Positions 34,387-42,704 of a stretch of DNA of 64,000 nt are shown piece by piece. Where the stretch lies: positions 8,236-72,235 of the forward strand of contig DBBV01000020.1 in the NCBI GenBank assembly GCA_002292375.1. The letters are read 5' to 3'. The position numbers and the translations under genes were made by a program. Source of the stretch: Methylococcaceae bacterium UBA975 (GTDB lineage: Bacteria; Pseudomonadota; Gammaproteobacteria; Methylococcales; Cycloclasticaceae). The notes beneath the pieces were generated by a model that was not told the DNA's origin, made no database searches, and saw only the letters and a list, made by a program, of their open reading frames with translations. Positions within the stretch are counted from its first letter, which is position 1. Every line of letters begins with the position of its first letter.

Positions 34387-34474
34387 ACCTAACGCCCGCC
34401 TTCAGCCGGCCGCTTGGAGCGGATGACCGAAGGGAAGTAGCGGAAAGTGGGTCGGCTGCAAGGCATTGTTATAA
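34387..34474 (-). repeat. attC site behind mrr cassette
   Basis: Minus R'' TTATAAC then AATGCC, stem GCAGCCGACCC-type arm with inner GCGGCCGGCTG, GGGCG and R' GTTAGGT (perfect). 88 bp. The mrr stop codon overlaps R''. Confidence 0.85.
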
Positions 34475-35398
34475 GCCAGCTTTATTGGCTTCGTTTTCCA
34501 TCGAATCCCAAAACTCACTATCCAATTTTTTAATTTGGATTGTTTGCTCCACTTGTAGCCCAACTCCATATTCATACAGGTAGGTAGCGAGCTGCTGGCC
34601 GTCAATGAGAATTAAGGTAGTAGCACCGTTTAAACTCTCGGCATAAGAAACCGCGCCCTGCGAAAATGTAGATGTAGTAATGAATACGCCTTTATTGGAT
34701 TGAGCCACCGCCAATGCACCAACAAATTTTTGTATTTCTTCTCTACCAACACTATTTGCCTGAGCGTAGCGTTTTGCCTGAATATGAATACGGCCAAGAC
34801 CTAGGACATCTTCTTTGATGATGCCGTCTATGCCACCATCGTTAGTGTACGAGGTGACGACCCCTGAGCCTTTTATTTCACCGCCATATCCCATCTTTTG
34901 CAGCAGAAGTACCACGAGTTTTTCAAACTCTCGTGGTGTTTTACTAAGAACGGTATCAATAATTTCCTGATACCTCGATCCCCGAATTTTCTCCGCAGAA
35001 GCATACAACTCTTCTTGCGGTGTGAGGCTATCTTGGTTTGTTGCCAACTGTGACGGCTTAGAGGGTTTCGATTTTTGCTTCTTGGCAAATTCGGCCACCA
35101 CAAAATCATTTATACCATCGGGCGACGCAAGCTTTTCAGTGCCAAGAGAGCTAATTTCATAAACGCCACGCTTAGGCTTTTTCAGTAAGCCCGCCATATT
35201 CATGTAACTAAGCGCCCAGCTTATGCGGTCATAGAATATCTTTCCGTTCCCGGATTCATATTCTTCGTGGAGTTCGTCTTCGGATAAGGCGAAATGCTTT
35301 GCTAGTGGCGCTTCGAATTCGCTGAGTTTCAGTTGCCCGCGCTCAGAGAGCAAAGACAGCGCTGGGACGCGAATTTCATCGTGTTTTGGGATTGTCAC
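34469..35398 (-). CDS. mrr: Cassette: Mrr-type restriction endonuclease
   Basis: A 309-residue protein. N-terminal Mrr_N winged helix (residues about 1-100), C-terminal Mrr catalytic domain with FEKLVVLLLQKMGYGGE, then NDGGIDGIIKEDVLGLGRIHIQAKRYA, i.e. the D...QAK active site (about residues 185-212). Mrr enzymes cut methylated DNA. GTG start with AGGAGAG 3 bases ahead. Begins 16 bp after an attC. Complete. Confidence 0.92.
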   Translation of the reverse strand: MTIPKHDEIRVPALSLLSERGQLKLSEFEAPLAKHFALSEDELHEEYESGNGKIFYDRISWALSYMNMAGLLKKPKRGVYEISSLGTEKLASPDGINDFVVAEFAKKQKSKPSKPSQLATNQDSLTPQEELYASAEKIRGSRYQEIIDTVLSKTPREFEKLVVLLLQKMGYGGEIKGSGVVTSYTNDGGIDGIIKEDVLGLGRIHIQAKRYAQANSVGREEIQKFVGALAVAQSNKGVFITTSTFSQGAVSYAESLNGATTLILIDGQQLATYLYEYGVGLQVEQTIQIKKLDSEFWDSMENEANKAGL

Positions 35399-35413
35399 GA
35401 ACTCTCCTCTGAC

Positions 35414-35495
35414 TTATAACGCTTACATAAGGGGCGCGCAGCTTTTGGCGCGTCCCAGTGAGCGATAGCGAACGAGCTTGATGTTTTTGTTAGGT
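35414..35495 (-). repeat. attC site behind ABM cassette
   Basis: Minus R'' ACCTAAC then AAAAACATC, stem GGGACGCGCC / GCGCGCCCC, AAGCG and R' GTTATAA. 82 bp. Confidence 0.82.
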
Positions 35496-35517
35496 ATTGC
35501 GAGATATAAACCGACAC

Positions 35518-35820
35518 TTAAGATATGCGCTCATAAGTTTGGATTGAAAATTCTACTCCCTGAGATTGGAACAATGAACTGGACTTACCCATGATGTTGG
35601 CCCAAGCGGCGCTTTCCATGCAAGCCTCATGATCGGATTTGGATTCCCACTCCCAATACATCATTGTCTCACTCGAATCCGTAGATAGATGAAAAGCGAC
35701 CGAGACAAACCCCGGCTGTCTTTTTGCTATAGGGATCATTTCCAAACCAACATTTTGTATTTGTTCCTTAAAAGAAGGTGGAAATCTAACTTTTGAAATC
35801 GCTACATAGCTCATTGGCAT
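35518..35820 (-). CDS. Cassette: ABM-domain (antibiotic biosynthesis monooxygenase-like) protein
   Basis: A 100-residue dimeric alpha-beta barrel protein: YVAISKVRFPP, AKRQPGFVSVAFHLS, MMYWEWESKSDHEACM are the ABM landmarks. Members are small cofactor-free monooxygenases, haem-degrading enzymes or stress proteins. An R'-like GTTAGGT lies 26 bp upstream, so this looks like the first cassette of the array. Codon 3 ATG is an alternative start. Confidence 0.8.
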   Translation of the reverse strand: MPMSYVAISKVRFPPSFKEQIQNVGLEMIPIAKRQPGFVSVAFHLSTDSSETMMYWEWESKSDHEACMESAAWANIMGKSSSLFQSQGVEFSIQTYERIS

Positions 35821-36077
35821 TACCTTTGGCAGTTTTCGTTTTGATACCTAACTTGTTATTAAGGGGAACAAAAAGTCCCTGTAATTCCTTTACATAGCTG
35901 GACAATAATACCCTGTAATCTGATAATCAAGCTCAAAGCATGCCTGTTAACATGAAACAAGAGGTCAGCCAGCTTGATTTAATTTTGCTGTGGGTTACAC
36001 CATAAGCTGCGACTAGCAACCCTTACATTTACTGGGCTCATGGACTTCATTAACCGTTTGTTTGCGACTAAATAGAA

Positions 36078-36126
36078 GCATAAGGTGCGACTTTACCCGT
36101 GAAAAGCGGCATAAGGTGCGACTTTA
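36078..36126. repeat. Direct repeat pair, GCATAAGGTGCGACTTTA
   Basis: Two identical 18-mers at 36078-36095 and 36109-36126 (31 bp period). Partial copies, CATAAGCTGCGACTA at 36001 and TTGCGACTA at 36062. Probably binding sites or the end of a lost mobile element. Confidence 0.7.
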
Positions 36127-36259
36127 TTATTCTCATGCTGCTTTTAGCTATTTTTAAGTTTCAAACGATATGGGGGGAGCAATGACAACTGACTGCAAAT
36201 GCTAGAGAACTTGAACCTTGAACCTCCAACCACCAGTACCACAAACTGGTATCTCTCAC

Positions 36260-36357
36260 GCCTAACTAATTGATTTTTATAATATATAAAAAAACCATCT
36301 AACCTTTTACTGTAGATCACCCTATATGAATCAATAATTTGAACCGTTTGGTTAGAC
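36260..36357 (-). repeat. Possible attC or attI-like site next to hemH
   Basis: Minus GTCTAAC ... GTTAGGC: on the plus strand a perfect GCCTAAC (36260) and perfect GTTAGAC (36351) 98 bp apart, with a TTGATT/AATCAA inner stem. AT-rich and without the usual GC stem, so uncertain. Confidence 0.4.
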
Positions 36358-36382
36358 GTTATTGGTAATTATCATAAACTCC

Positions 36383-37399
36383 TTATTTATAGTTTTGACA
36401 CCACGATGCCAACGTATCAACCCATGCTGGATGCTCATTGAGGCAAGGGATTAAATTTAGTTCACTGCCCCCTGCTTCTTTAAACATTTCGTCTGCGCGA
36501 ATAGCAATTTCTTCTAACGTTTCTAAACAATCAGTAACAAAAGCTGGGCAAATAACCAATACGTTTTTTACGCCTGATTGGGCCAGTTCACGCAAGCGAT
36601 CTTCCGTATTGGGCCCAAGCCATTTAGCGCGGCCTAGCCTAGATTGGAAGGCGATAGAGTATTTATCTGAAGGGATGCCGGCCTGATCAACGAAACATTG
36701 CGTGGTACGCATAATTTGGTGGCGGTAACAGGTTTTATGTGCCTCATTGGTTTGTTGGCAACAATCTGGACGTTGTAAGCAATGCTGGCCTGTTGGGTCG
36801 CGTTTTGTAATGTGCGATTCCGGTAAGCCGTGGTAACTAAAGACGATGTGATCGTACTCTTCCTCCAAGTATGGCTTGGCACTGAGCACTAGAGCATCAA
36901 TGTAGTCTGGCTGGTCATAAAACGGTTCAACCACGTTCAGTATAATGTTTAACTGATGTTTTTTTATAACACGTTCTGCTTCCTCAATTGAAGTGGTGAC
37001 GGTGCTATCAGCAAAGTGTGGGTAGAGCGGGATGTAAACCACTTCTTCGATACCGGGCTGTTGACTGAGCGTTAATAATTCACTTTCTATACTTGGTTTG
37101 CCATACCGCATAGCCATTGCAACGGGCATATCCAATTTAGCCTGTAGTGCGTTTTTAAGGTGATCAGATAAGACAACCAATGGCGAACCCTCATCCGTCC
37201 AGACGCTTTGATACGCCTGCGCTGAAGCTTTGGGCCTTGTTGGCAACACAAACAGACTAACGATCATTCGGCGTAGTAACCACGGTAACTGAATGACGTG
37301 GTGGTCCATTAAAAACTGATTGAGATAACGTCGAACTGATGCTGTGTCTGGATTATCTGGTGAACCCAAATTGGCCAGTAGTACCGCTTTATTAGTCAT
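36383..37399 (-). CDS. hemH: Ferrochelatase
   Basis: A 338-residue HemH: start KAVLLANLGSPDNP, FLMDHHVIQLPW, IYIPLYPHFADSTVTTS, catalytic FSYHGLPESH, SKYSIAFQSRLGRAKWLGPNT and FVTDCLETLEEI. Inserts Fe2+ into protoporphyrin IX, last step of haem synthesis. A Cys-rich insert (CLQRPDCCQQTNEAHKTC, near residues 208-225) is noteworthy; related gammaproteobacterial forms share it. Starts 7 bp after the TIGR01777 gene, so one transcript. Confidence 0.96.
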   Translation of the reverse strand: MTNKAVLLANLGSPDNPDTASVRRYLNQFLMDHHVIQLPWLLRRMIVSLFVLPTRPKASAQAYQSVWTDEGSPLVVLSDHLKNALQAKLDMPVAMAMRYGKPSIESELLTLSQQPGIEEVVYIPLYPHFADSTVTTSIEEAERVIKKHQLNIILNVVEPFYDQPDYIDALVLSAKPYLEEEYDHIVFSYHGLPESHITKRDPTGQHCLQRPDCCQQTNEAHKTCYRHQIMRTTQCFVDQAGIPSDKYSIAFQSRLGRAKWLGPNTEDRLRELAQSGVKNVLVICPAFVTDCLETLEEIAIRADEMFKEAGGSELNLIPCLNEHPAWVDTLASWCQNYK

Positions 37400-37406
37400 A
37401 TTGAGT

Positions 37407-38315
37407 TTAATTTTTGGTGGTTAAAACGTCTGTTAACGCTAGTTTTAGGTCGGGATAATAGAAATGAAAACCCATTGCTTGTGCTTTCTCGGGAATTGTT
37501 CTTTGGCCGGTTAACAATAAACCAGACATTTCGCCTAACAGGGCTTTAAGTAACCACGCAGGTACCGGAATAAACGCATAGCGATGGAGAACGTCGGCCA
37601 ATGTCTTCGTAAATAGTTTATTCGACACAGGGTTTGGTGAGTTAGCATTAAACGGCCCTTCTGCCTGATTATTGTTCGCTAGAAATGCGAGCAAGTTGAC
37701 CATATCCTTAATATGTACCCAAGGCATGTATTGCTGACCAGAACCGAGCCGGCCCCCAACACCTAATTTGAATGGCAACAACATTTTGTGCAAAAAACCA
37801 CCGTTCGATGCTAAGACTAGCCCTGTTCGTACCGTGCAGACACGAACACCGGATTGTGAAGCGCGCAAGGCTTGTTGTTCCCATGCCTCGCACAATTGAT
37901 GCGTGTATTCATCGGTAAAGTCACTTTGCTCTGTTAAAACGGTGTCTCCGCCATCGCCATACCACCCGACGGCCGAACCGCTGATTAAACACTCCGGAAC
38001 GTGTCTACGTTCCACTATCCAATCCACTAGATTTCTTGTTAAGCCTATTCGGCTGTCTTCTAACGCGGCTTTACGTTTTTTTGTCCACGGTTTGTCGGCA
38101 ATAGGCTCGCCGGCCAAGTTGATGACCCAATCAATACTCATGTCGTCATCAATCTCAGTTAATGACCGAATGCCTTTAACCCGCTTGCCGCATTTATCTT
38201 TAACCGTTTCTGGGTTTCTACTTAATACGGTAACGTGGTGATTTTGGCCTAGCAATTGTTCACACAACGCCGAACCAATTAAGCCTGTTCCACCTGTTAT
38301 AAGAATATTTTTCAT
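37407..38315 (-). CDS. TIGR01777-family (YfcH-like) NAD-dependent epimerase-like protein
   Basis: A 302-residue protein: Rossmann start NILITGGTGLIGSALCEQLL, WVINLAGEPIADKPWT, ISGSAVGWYGDGGDTVLTE, and C-terminal DUF1731 with GQRTIPEKAQAMGFHFYYPDL. Function unknown; the family recurs beside photolyase/hemH genes. Diverges from ybgA across a 115-bp region with a palindromic operator. Confidence 0.9.
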   Translation of the reverse strand: MKNILITGGTGLIGSALCEQLLGQNHHVTVLSRNPETVKDKCGKRVKGIRSLTEIDDDMSIDWVINLAGEPIADKPWTKKRKAALEDSRIGLTRNLVDWIVERRHVPECLISGSAVGWYGDGGDTVLTEQSDFTDEYTHQLCEAWEQQALRASQSGVRVCTVRTGLVLASNGGFLHKMLLPFKLGVGGRLGSGQQYMPWVHIKDMVNLLAFLANNNQAEGPFNANSPNPVSNKLFTKTLADVLHRYAFIPVPAWLLKALLGEMSGLLLTGQRTIPEKAQAMGFHFYYPDLKLALTDVLTTKN

Positions 38316-38356
38316 CGCAACGATATTTAATTTATTGATTCATAATGACACACATC

Positions 38357-38402
38357 TATACAAAATAATATTCTTGTATAAGTATTTGTAAATTGGTAAT
38401 CT
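38357..38402 (+). promoter_or_regulatory. Palindromic operator and promoter between divergent operons
   Basis: TATACAA (38357-38363), 10 bp, TTGTATA (38374-38380): a perfect 7-bp inverted repeat of MerR type. Its right arm overlaps a -35 TTGTAT (38374-38379), 17-bp spacer, -10 TAATCT (38397-38402) for the ybgA-merR-phrB operon. The left arm could serve the opposite strand. Likely target of the MerR protein at 39365; inference. Confidence 0.6.
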
Positions 38403-38430
38403 AAAGTAACGTTGATAAGGGGTATTAGCA

Positions 38431-39375
38431 GTGAAAATAAAAGTAGGCATCAGTAGTTGTTTGCTGGGCAATGAAGTACGTTTTGATGGTGGACATAAAC
38501 ATTCTCGCTTGTGCAGTGACAACTTATCTCGCTATTTTGACTTTATACCCGAGTGCCCAGAAGTTGCTAGCGGCATGTCAATCCCTCGCAAACCCATACG
38601 CCAAATTGGCGACATTAACTCGCCTAGCGTTGTTGCTGTTCACGACAACAGCTTAGATTATACCGACCAACTGAATACGTTTAGCAAAAACAAGGCCAAG
38701 CAATTAGATCATCTATGTGGCTATGTTTTTATGCAAAAATCACCCAGTTGCGGTGTTTTTCGGGTCAAGGTATTTCAAGAAAGCGGTTATCCAGCCGCCG
38801 AACCAGGGCGTGGGGTTTATGCAAAAGCCGTTATGGATGCCAACCCATTATTACCCGTTGAAGAATCGGGCCGATTAGAAGATGCCGTCTTGCGGGAAAA
38901 CTTTATCACCCGGGTTTATGCATACCACAACTGGCAACAATTAAATAAACAAGGGCTTAGCCACCACAGCATTATTGAATTTCACGCCAGTTATAAATAT
39001 TGCCTTATGGCGCGCTCTCCGACTCATTATGTTGAACTGGGGCGACTATTAGCCGATGCTGGGAAGCATGATATTGATGAATTAGCTAAGCGTTATTTTA
39101 GCTTATTGATGGAAAAACTGAGTATTCTAGCCACCCGTAAAACCCATACTAATGTGTTGATGCATTTACAAGGCTATTTGAAAAAGGTCTTGTCCGCTAA
39201 AGAAAAACAAGAGCTTGGCAACATCATTGACCAATACCGCACCAATCAAGTGCCATTAATTGTTCCGATTACCCTACTTAAACACCACTTTAGTAACCAC
39301 CCTGACCCCTACATTGCTAAACAGGCTTATTTGCAACCCTACCCCGACGATTTGAGTTTACGAAATGCCATCTGA
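38431..39375 (+). CDS. YbgA-type protein (DUF523 plus DUF1722)
   Basis: A 314-residue protein. DUF523 (residues about 3-145): VGISSCLLGNEVRFDGGHKHS, FIPECPEVASGMSIPRKP, KSPSCG. DUF1722 (about 175-300): HASYKYCLMARSPTHYVELGRLL. The Cys residues may bind a metal or cluster. Constantly found with photolyase genes, so a role in photorepair or cofactor supply is suspected. GTG start with AAGGGG ahead. Overlaps merR by 11 bp. Confidence 0.9.
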   Translation: MKIKVGISSCLLGNEVRFDGGHKHSRLCSDNLSRYFDFIPECPEVASGMSIPRKPIRQIGDINSPSVVAVHDNSLDYTDQLNTFSKNKAKQLDHLCGYVFMQKSPSCGVFRVKVFQESGYPAAEPGRGVYAKAVMDANPLLPVEESGRLEDAVLRENFITRVYAYHNWQQLNKQGLSHHSIIEFHASYKYCLMARSPTHYVELGRLLADAGKHDIDELAKRYFSLLMEKLSILATRKTHTNVLMHLQGYLKKVLSAKEKQELGNIIDQYRTNQVPLIVPITLLKHHFSNHPDPYIAKQAYLQPYPDDLSLRNAI

Positions 39376-40267
39376 ACAAGCATTTACTATTGGTGATGTT
39401 AGCCAGCAAACTGGCGTTGCATCTGTCACCTTACGTGCATGGGAACGTCGATATGGATTAATTAAGCCGCAAAGAACACCAAAAGGCCACCGCGTTTATA
39501 ACCAAAACAATATTCAGCAAATTCAACACATTTTGTCGTGGCTTAACCGCGGCGTAGCAATTAGCAAAGTGCCCGCATTGCTTGCCAGTGGCAAGTCATC
39601 CAACGATATAGCTTCAACTGATGAACAATGGGTAAAGCAACAAAACGGATTTCTAGCGGCACTAACACAGCTTAAGCAGCGCGGCTTAGACCAACTGCTT
39701 GACGAATTGAACAAGGCGACGCCCTTTGTCACGTTATGTGAGCAGGTATACCAACCTTTACACGCGCTATTGATACAGCGCTGGCAACAGCAACCGTTAG
39801 GCTACCAACTGGAACAACAATTGTGGGAACAGGGTTGGCAACGCCAAGTGATGATTGTGACGTTACGTACCGACAAACAAAAAGCACAAGGGACGTGCTA
39901 CTTAGTGAGTCTGGACGCTGTTGGACCGTCGCTAAATTACTACTTGCTACATATCCAGCTATTGCAAAGCGGCATTCGCGTGAATGCCTTTAATACAGTT
40001 GATGATTTAGCTGGCTTAAAACGCCTGAATAATAATGCGGAATTGCCATTAATGATTTTTGCAGATCAACGCGTAGAGCAAACAACATTTAATCAATTAT
40101 CTAAGTTAAGCAACTTATGGCAAGAAGACATCATCTGCGTAGGCCGTATGGCAGATATTCACGATAAACAACTAGCTGATATACCCCTTAATTCGGTTGG
40201 CGGCAACATGAGTGAATGTTGGCACTCAACCGTTATGCAAGCTTGGTTCGCTAAATTAAAAAAATAA
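39365..40267 (+). CDS. MerR-family regulator of the photolyase operon
   Basis: A 300-residue regulator. N-terminal MerR helix-turn-helix with FTIGDVSQQTGVASVTLRAWERRYGLIKPQRTPKGHRVY. The C-terminal half aligns in place with the LitR/CarH effector region, but no E/DxHxxG cobalamin-binding motif is visible, so light sensing through B12 is doubtful. Position between ybgA and phrB suggests it controls this operon, perhaps through the palindrome at 38357. Confidence 0.88.
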   Translation: MPSEQAFTIGDVSQQTGVASVTLRAWERRYGLIKPQRTPKGHRVYNQNNIQQIQHILSWLNRGVAISKVPALLASGKSSNDIASTDEQWVKQQNGFLAALTQLKQRGLDQLLDELNKATPFVTLCEQVYQPLHALLIQRWQQQPLGYQLEQQLWEQGWQRQVMIVTLRTDKQKAQGTCYLVSLDAVGPSLNYYLLHIQLLQSGIRVNAFNTVDDLAGLKRLNNNAELPLMIFADQRVEQTTFNQLSKLSNLWQEDIICVGRMADIHDKQLADIPLNSVGGNMSECWHSTVMQAWFAKLKK

Positions 40268-41682
40268 TGTCACAGCAATTAGTTTGGTTTCGCAATGATT
40301 TGCGCATAAAAGATAACCCGGCGCTTTTTCATGCTTGCCAAGCAGAGCAAGCTGTAACTGCCATTTACATCGCAACCCCACATCAATGGCAAAAACACGA
40401 TGATGCTGCAGTTAAAATAGATTTCTGGCGCCGCAATCTTTTTGAACTACAACAAGATTTGGCTAAACTTAATATTCAACTGCATTTTTTTGAGGAGGAC
40501 AGCTATCAGCAAATACCGGATTTAATTGCCACTATTTTCCAACAATGGCAAATCAATCAACTGTATTTTAACCAAGAGTACCAAGCCAACGAACAGCAAA
40601 GAGATCAGGCCGTTATGGAGCGTTGTCAAAAAATTGGACTGTCATATCAACACTATCATGACCAGTTACTCTTACCACCAGCGAGTTTAAGGACGAAGGC
40701 AGGCACACCCTTTAAGGTGTTTACGCCTTTTTCAAAGCACGCTAGACGACACCTATTGAATTCTTTTCATATTTACCCAGCACCCGAGCCTTGTAAAAAA
40801 ACGACTGTCGATAAGTTGAAACATCAATGCGACTTAAGAGAAATATCGTGGCCAACGGTGTCAAAAAGTTTGTACAACTTTTGGCCCGCAGGTGAGCAAA
40901 AAGCCATAGCGAGACTAGCCGAATTTTTCCAACAACCTATTCGCAGTTACCAAAATAACCGCAATCTACCTGCAGTACTCGGTACCAGTCGCCTATCGCC
41001 TTATTTGGCGAGCGGCATTATTTCAATCCGCCAATGTTGGCAAGCTTCTGAACAATACGGAGAAGTTAATACAGACATACATATTTGGCAAAATGAATTG
41101 CTATGGCGAGAATTTTACAAACATACACTGATTGATTACCCACAAGTTTCTAGGCATAAACCGTGGAAAATACAAACTGAACAAATTGAATGGCGACATG
41201 ATGGCGAACAATTAAGTGCATGGCAGCAAGGTAAAACTGGATTCCCTCTTATTGATGCAGCCATGCGACAATTACTGACGCAGGGTTGGATGCACAATCG
41301 TTTACGCATGATAGTGGCGATGTTTTTAACTAAACATTTATTAATTGATTGGCGCTTAGGTGAGCGATGGTTTATGCAACATTTGATCGATGGTGATTTG
41401 GCAGCAAACAATGGGGGCTGGCAATGGTGTGCATCAACAGGAACTGATGCCGTTCCCTACTTCAGAATTTTCAATCCCGTCACTCAATCACAACGGTTTG
41501 ATCCGAAAGGCACCTTTATTCGCCATTATTTACCCGAGTTGGCTCACTTGTCCGATAAAGAGATTCACTTACCGAACGTTAAAAATAAGCCTGAGAATTA
41601 CCCAGAACCCATTGTCGATTTAAAGGTCTGCCGGATTAGAGCTCTTTCAGCCTTTAAGAAGCTAAAACAAAACGTTAATTAA
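40267..41682 (+). CDS. phrB: Deoxyribodipyrimidine photolyase (CPD photolyase)
   Basis: A 471-residue photolyase: N-terminal antenna domain LVWFRNDLRIKDNPALFHA, FAD domain with LGTSRLSPYLASGIIS, ELLWREFYKH, WQQGKTGFPLIDAAMRQL, GWMHNRLRMIVAMFLTKHL and NNGGWQWCASTGTDAVPYFRIFNP. Repairs UV pyrimidine dimers with blue light. Start ATG overlaps the merR stop by one base. Intact, normal length. Confidence 0.97.
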   Translation: MSQQLVWFRNDLRIKDNPALFHACQAEQAVTAIYIATPHQWQKHDDAAVKIDFWRRNLFELQQDLAKLNIQLHFFEEDSYQQIPDLIATIFQQWQINQLYFNQEYQANEQQRDQAVMERCQKIGLSYQHYHDQLLLPPASLRTKAGTPFKVFTPFSKHARRHLLNSFHIYPAPEPCKKTTVDKLKHQCDLREISWPTVSKSLYNFWPAGEQKAIARLAEFFQQPIRSYQNNRNLPAVLGTSRLSPYLASGIISIRQCWQASEQYGEVNTDIHIWQNELLWREFYKHTLIDYPQVSRHKPWKIQTEQIEWRHDGEQLSAWQQGKTGFPLIDAAMRQLLTQGWMHNRLRMIVAMFLTKHLLIDWRLGERWFMQHLIDGDLAANNGGWQWCASTGTDAVPYFRIFNPVTQSQRFDPKGTFIRHYLPELAHLSDKEIHLPNVKNKPENYPEPIVDLKVCRIRALSAFKKLKQNVN

Positions 41683-41693
41683 AGGATAAAACA

Positions 41694-42203
41694 ATGCGTT
41701 ATTTTTTATATGGTTTTCTTTTCATTCTATCGGGTTGTGTTGGCATCCCCGAGGGCGTTCAACCCGTTTCAAACTTTGAGCTTAATAAGTATTTAGGCAA
41801 ATGGTATGAAGTTGCTCGACTAGATCATTCGTTTGAAAGAGGCTTAAACCAAGTAAGCGCAGAGTACAGCTTGAGAAAAGACGGTGGTGTAAACGTTATT
41901 AACCGCGGGTTTTCGTCTGAAAATAATGAGTGGAAAGAAGCGTTAGGTAAAGCCTATTTTGTTAACGAACCAAACGAAGGTTATTTAAAGGTTTCTTTTT
42001 TTTGGCCGTTTTATGGTTCTTATATTGTTTTTGAGTTGGACAAAGAACGTTACCAATATGCCTTCATATCCGGGCCGGATACGGATTATTTATGGTTGTT
42101 ATCAAGAACTCCCACCGTTGAACCTGAAGTTATGGAAAAGTTTATCTCAATGTCTGAAGCACGCGGATTTGATACATCACAATTGATTGTCGTTGAACAT
42201 TAA
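41694..42203 (+). CDS. blc: Outer-membrane lipocalin (Blc-like lipoprotein)
   Basis: A 169-residue lipocalin. Signal peptide with lipobox LSGC (Cys 15), then the lipocalin signature YLGKWYEVARLDHSFERGLNQVSAEYSLR, GKAYFV, YIVFELD and DYLWLLSRTP. Binds lysophospholipids or fatty acids; often induced under envelope stress. 11 bp after phrB in the same operon. Confidence 0.94.
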   Translation: MRYFLYGFLFILSGCVGIPEGVQPVSNFELNKYLGKWYEVARLDHSFERGLNQVSAEYSLRKDGGVNVINRGFSSENNEWKEALGKAYFVNEPNEGYLKVSFFWPFYGSYIVFELDKERYQYAFISGPDTDYLWLLSRTPTVEPEVMEKFISMSEARGFDTSQLIVVEH

Positions 42204-42252
42204 TAACACTTAAACTGTATCGACGATAAGTTGAAAAAACATAGGAGCTAGC

Positions 42253-42633
42253 ATGGCAAAGCTTTTTGATTACTTTCAGATAAGGGGCTTCACACTGAAA
42301 AATCATGTGTGCGTTTCACCTATGAGCCAATACAGAGCAAAAGATGGCGCGGCCAATCATTGGCCCGGCTTTTCAAGCCGATTTTGCCAAAGAAAAACGC
42401 CAACATTGCATCAATGGCGGTTGGTTATATGGGATGCGCGTGTTGTAAATACGGTTATCGAATCGGGGCAAGCCGACCTTATCGCCATTGGAAGAGAGTT
42501 GTTGAACAACCCTAATTGGGCTTTACAGGCAGCCAAAAAAATTGCAGCGGATGGTAATTATTCCCTGTGGGACCCAGCCTTTGGTTGGTGGTTAAGCAAA
42601 CGCGAACGCGTTATGCGTAAATTGGGACTTTGA
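42253..42633 (+). pseudogene. Old Yellow Enzyme remnant with large internal deletion
   Basis: The start LFDYFQIRGFTLKNHVCVSPMSQYRAKDGAAN is that of a YqjM-like ene-reductase, and the end VIESGQADLIAIGRELLNNPNWALQAAKK is the C-terminus of the same family. A normal member has about 350 residues; here 126, so some 220 residues are missing. The middle (42375-42430) shows an out-of-frame NANIASMAVGYM piece, the strand before the C-terminal part, so a frameshift is present too. Cannot fold as a TIM barrel. Confidence 0.85.
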
Positions 42634-42704
42634 TAAGCCTGTAAACAAACCCTAACTTAATACTACACTAGGCCACATTACTTAAATTTATAATGAGAGC
42701 AAAA

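Larger units (their letters stand above)
29571..36357 (-). other. Integron-type cassette array lacking an integrase (CALIN)
   Basis: Between fadE and hemH all ORFs lie on the minus strand, are short and mostly unrelated, and are separated by attC-like sites read on the minus strand. Each site starts with an R'' box near RYYYAAC followed by AA, ends with an R' box near CG/TTRRRY, and contains an imperfect hairpin. Clear sites: 35414, 34387, 33984, 33501, 32849, 32028, 30164. Stop codons often fall inside R''. No integron integrase gene was found, so this is a cluster of attC sites lacking integrase. Confidence 0.8.
35846..36382. other. Gene-free stretch between array and hemH
   Basis: Contains an R'-like ACCTAAC/GTTAGGT box at 35846-35852, a pair of direct repeats at 36078 and 36109, and an attC-like palindrome at 36260-36357. 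No gene and no integrase remnant was recognised in any frame. Confidence 0.5.

Noticed and set aside
34117..34392. Plus-strand ORFs opposite the two-helix cassette gene
   Set aside because: Opposite to all cassette ORFs and overlapping an attC; the minus ORF has ribosome site and correct attC placement.
35821..36382. Integron integrase or its remnant at the attI side
   Set aside because: I looked in all frames for tyrosine recombinase motifs and saw none; only boxes and repeats are present.
42309..42515. 68-residue ORF in another frame of the ene-reductase remnant
   Set aside because: It holds only an out-of-frame piece of the same dead gene (NANIASMAVGYM), so it is part of that pseudogene.
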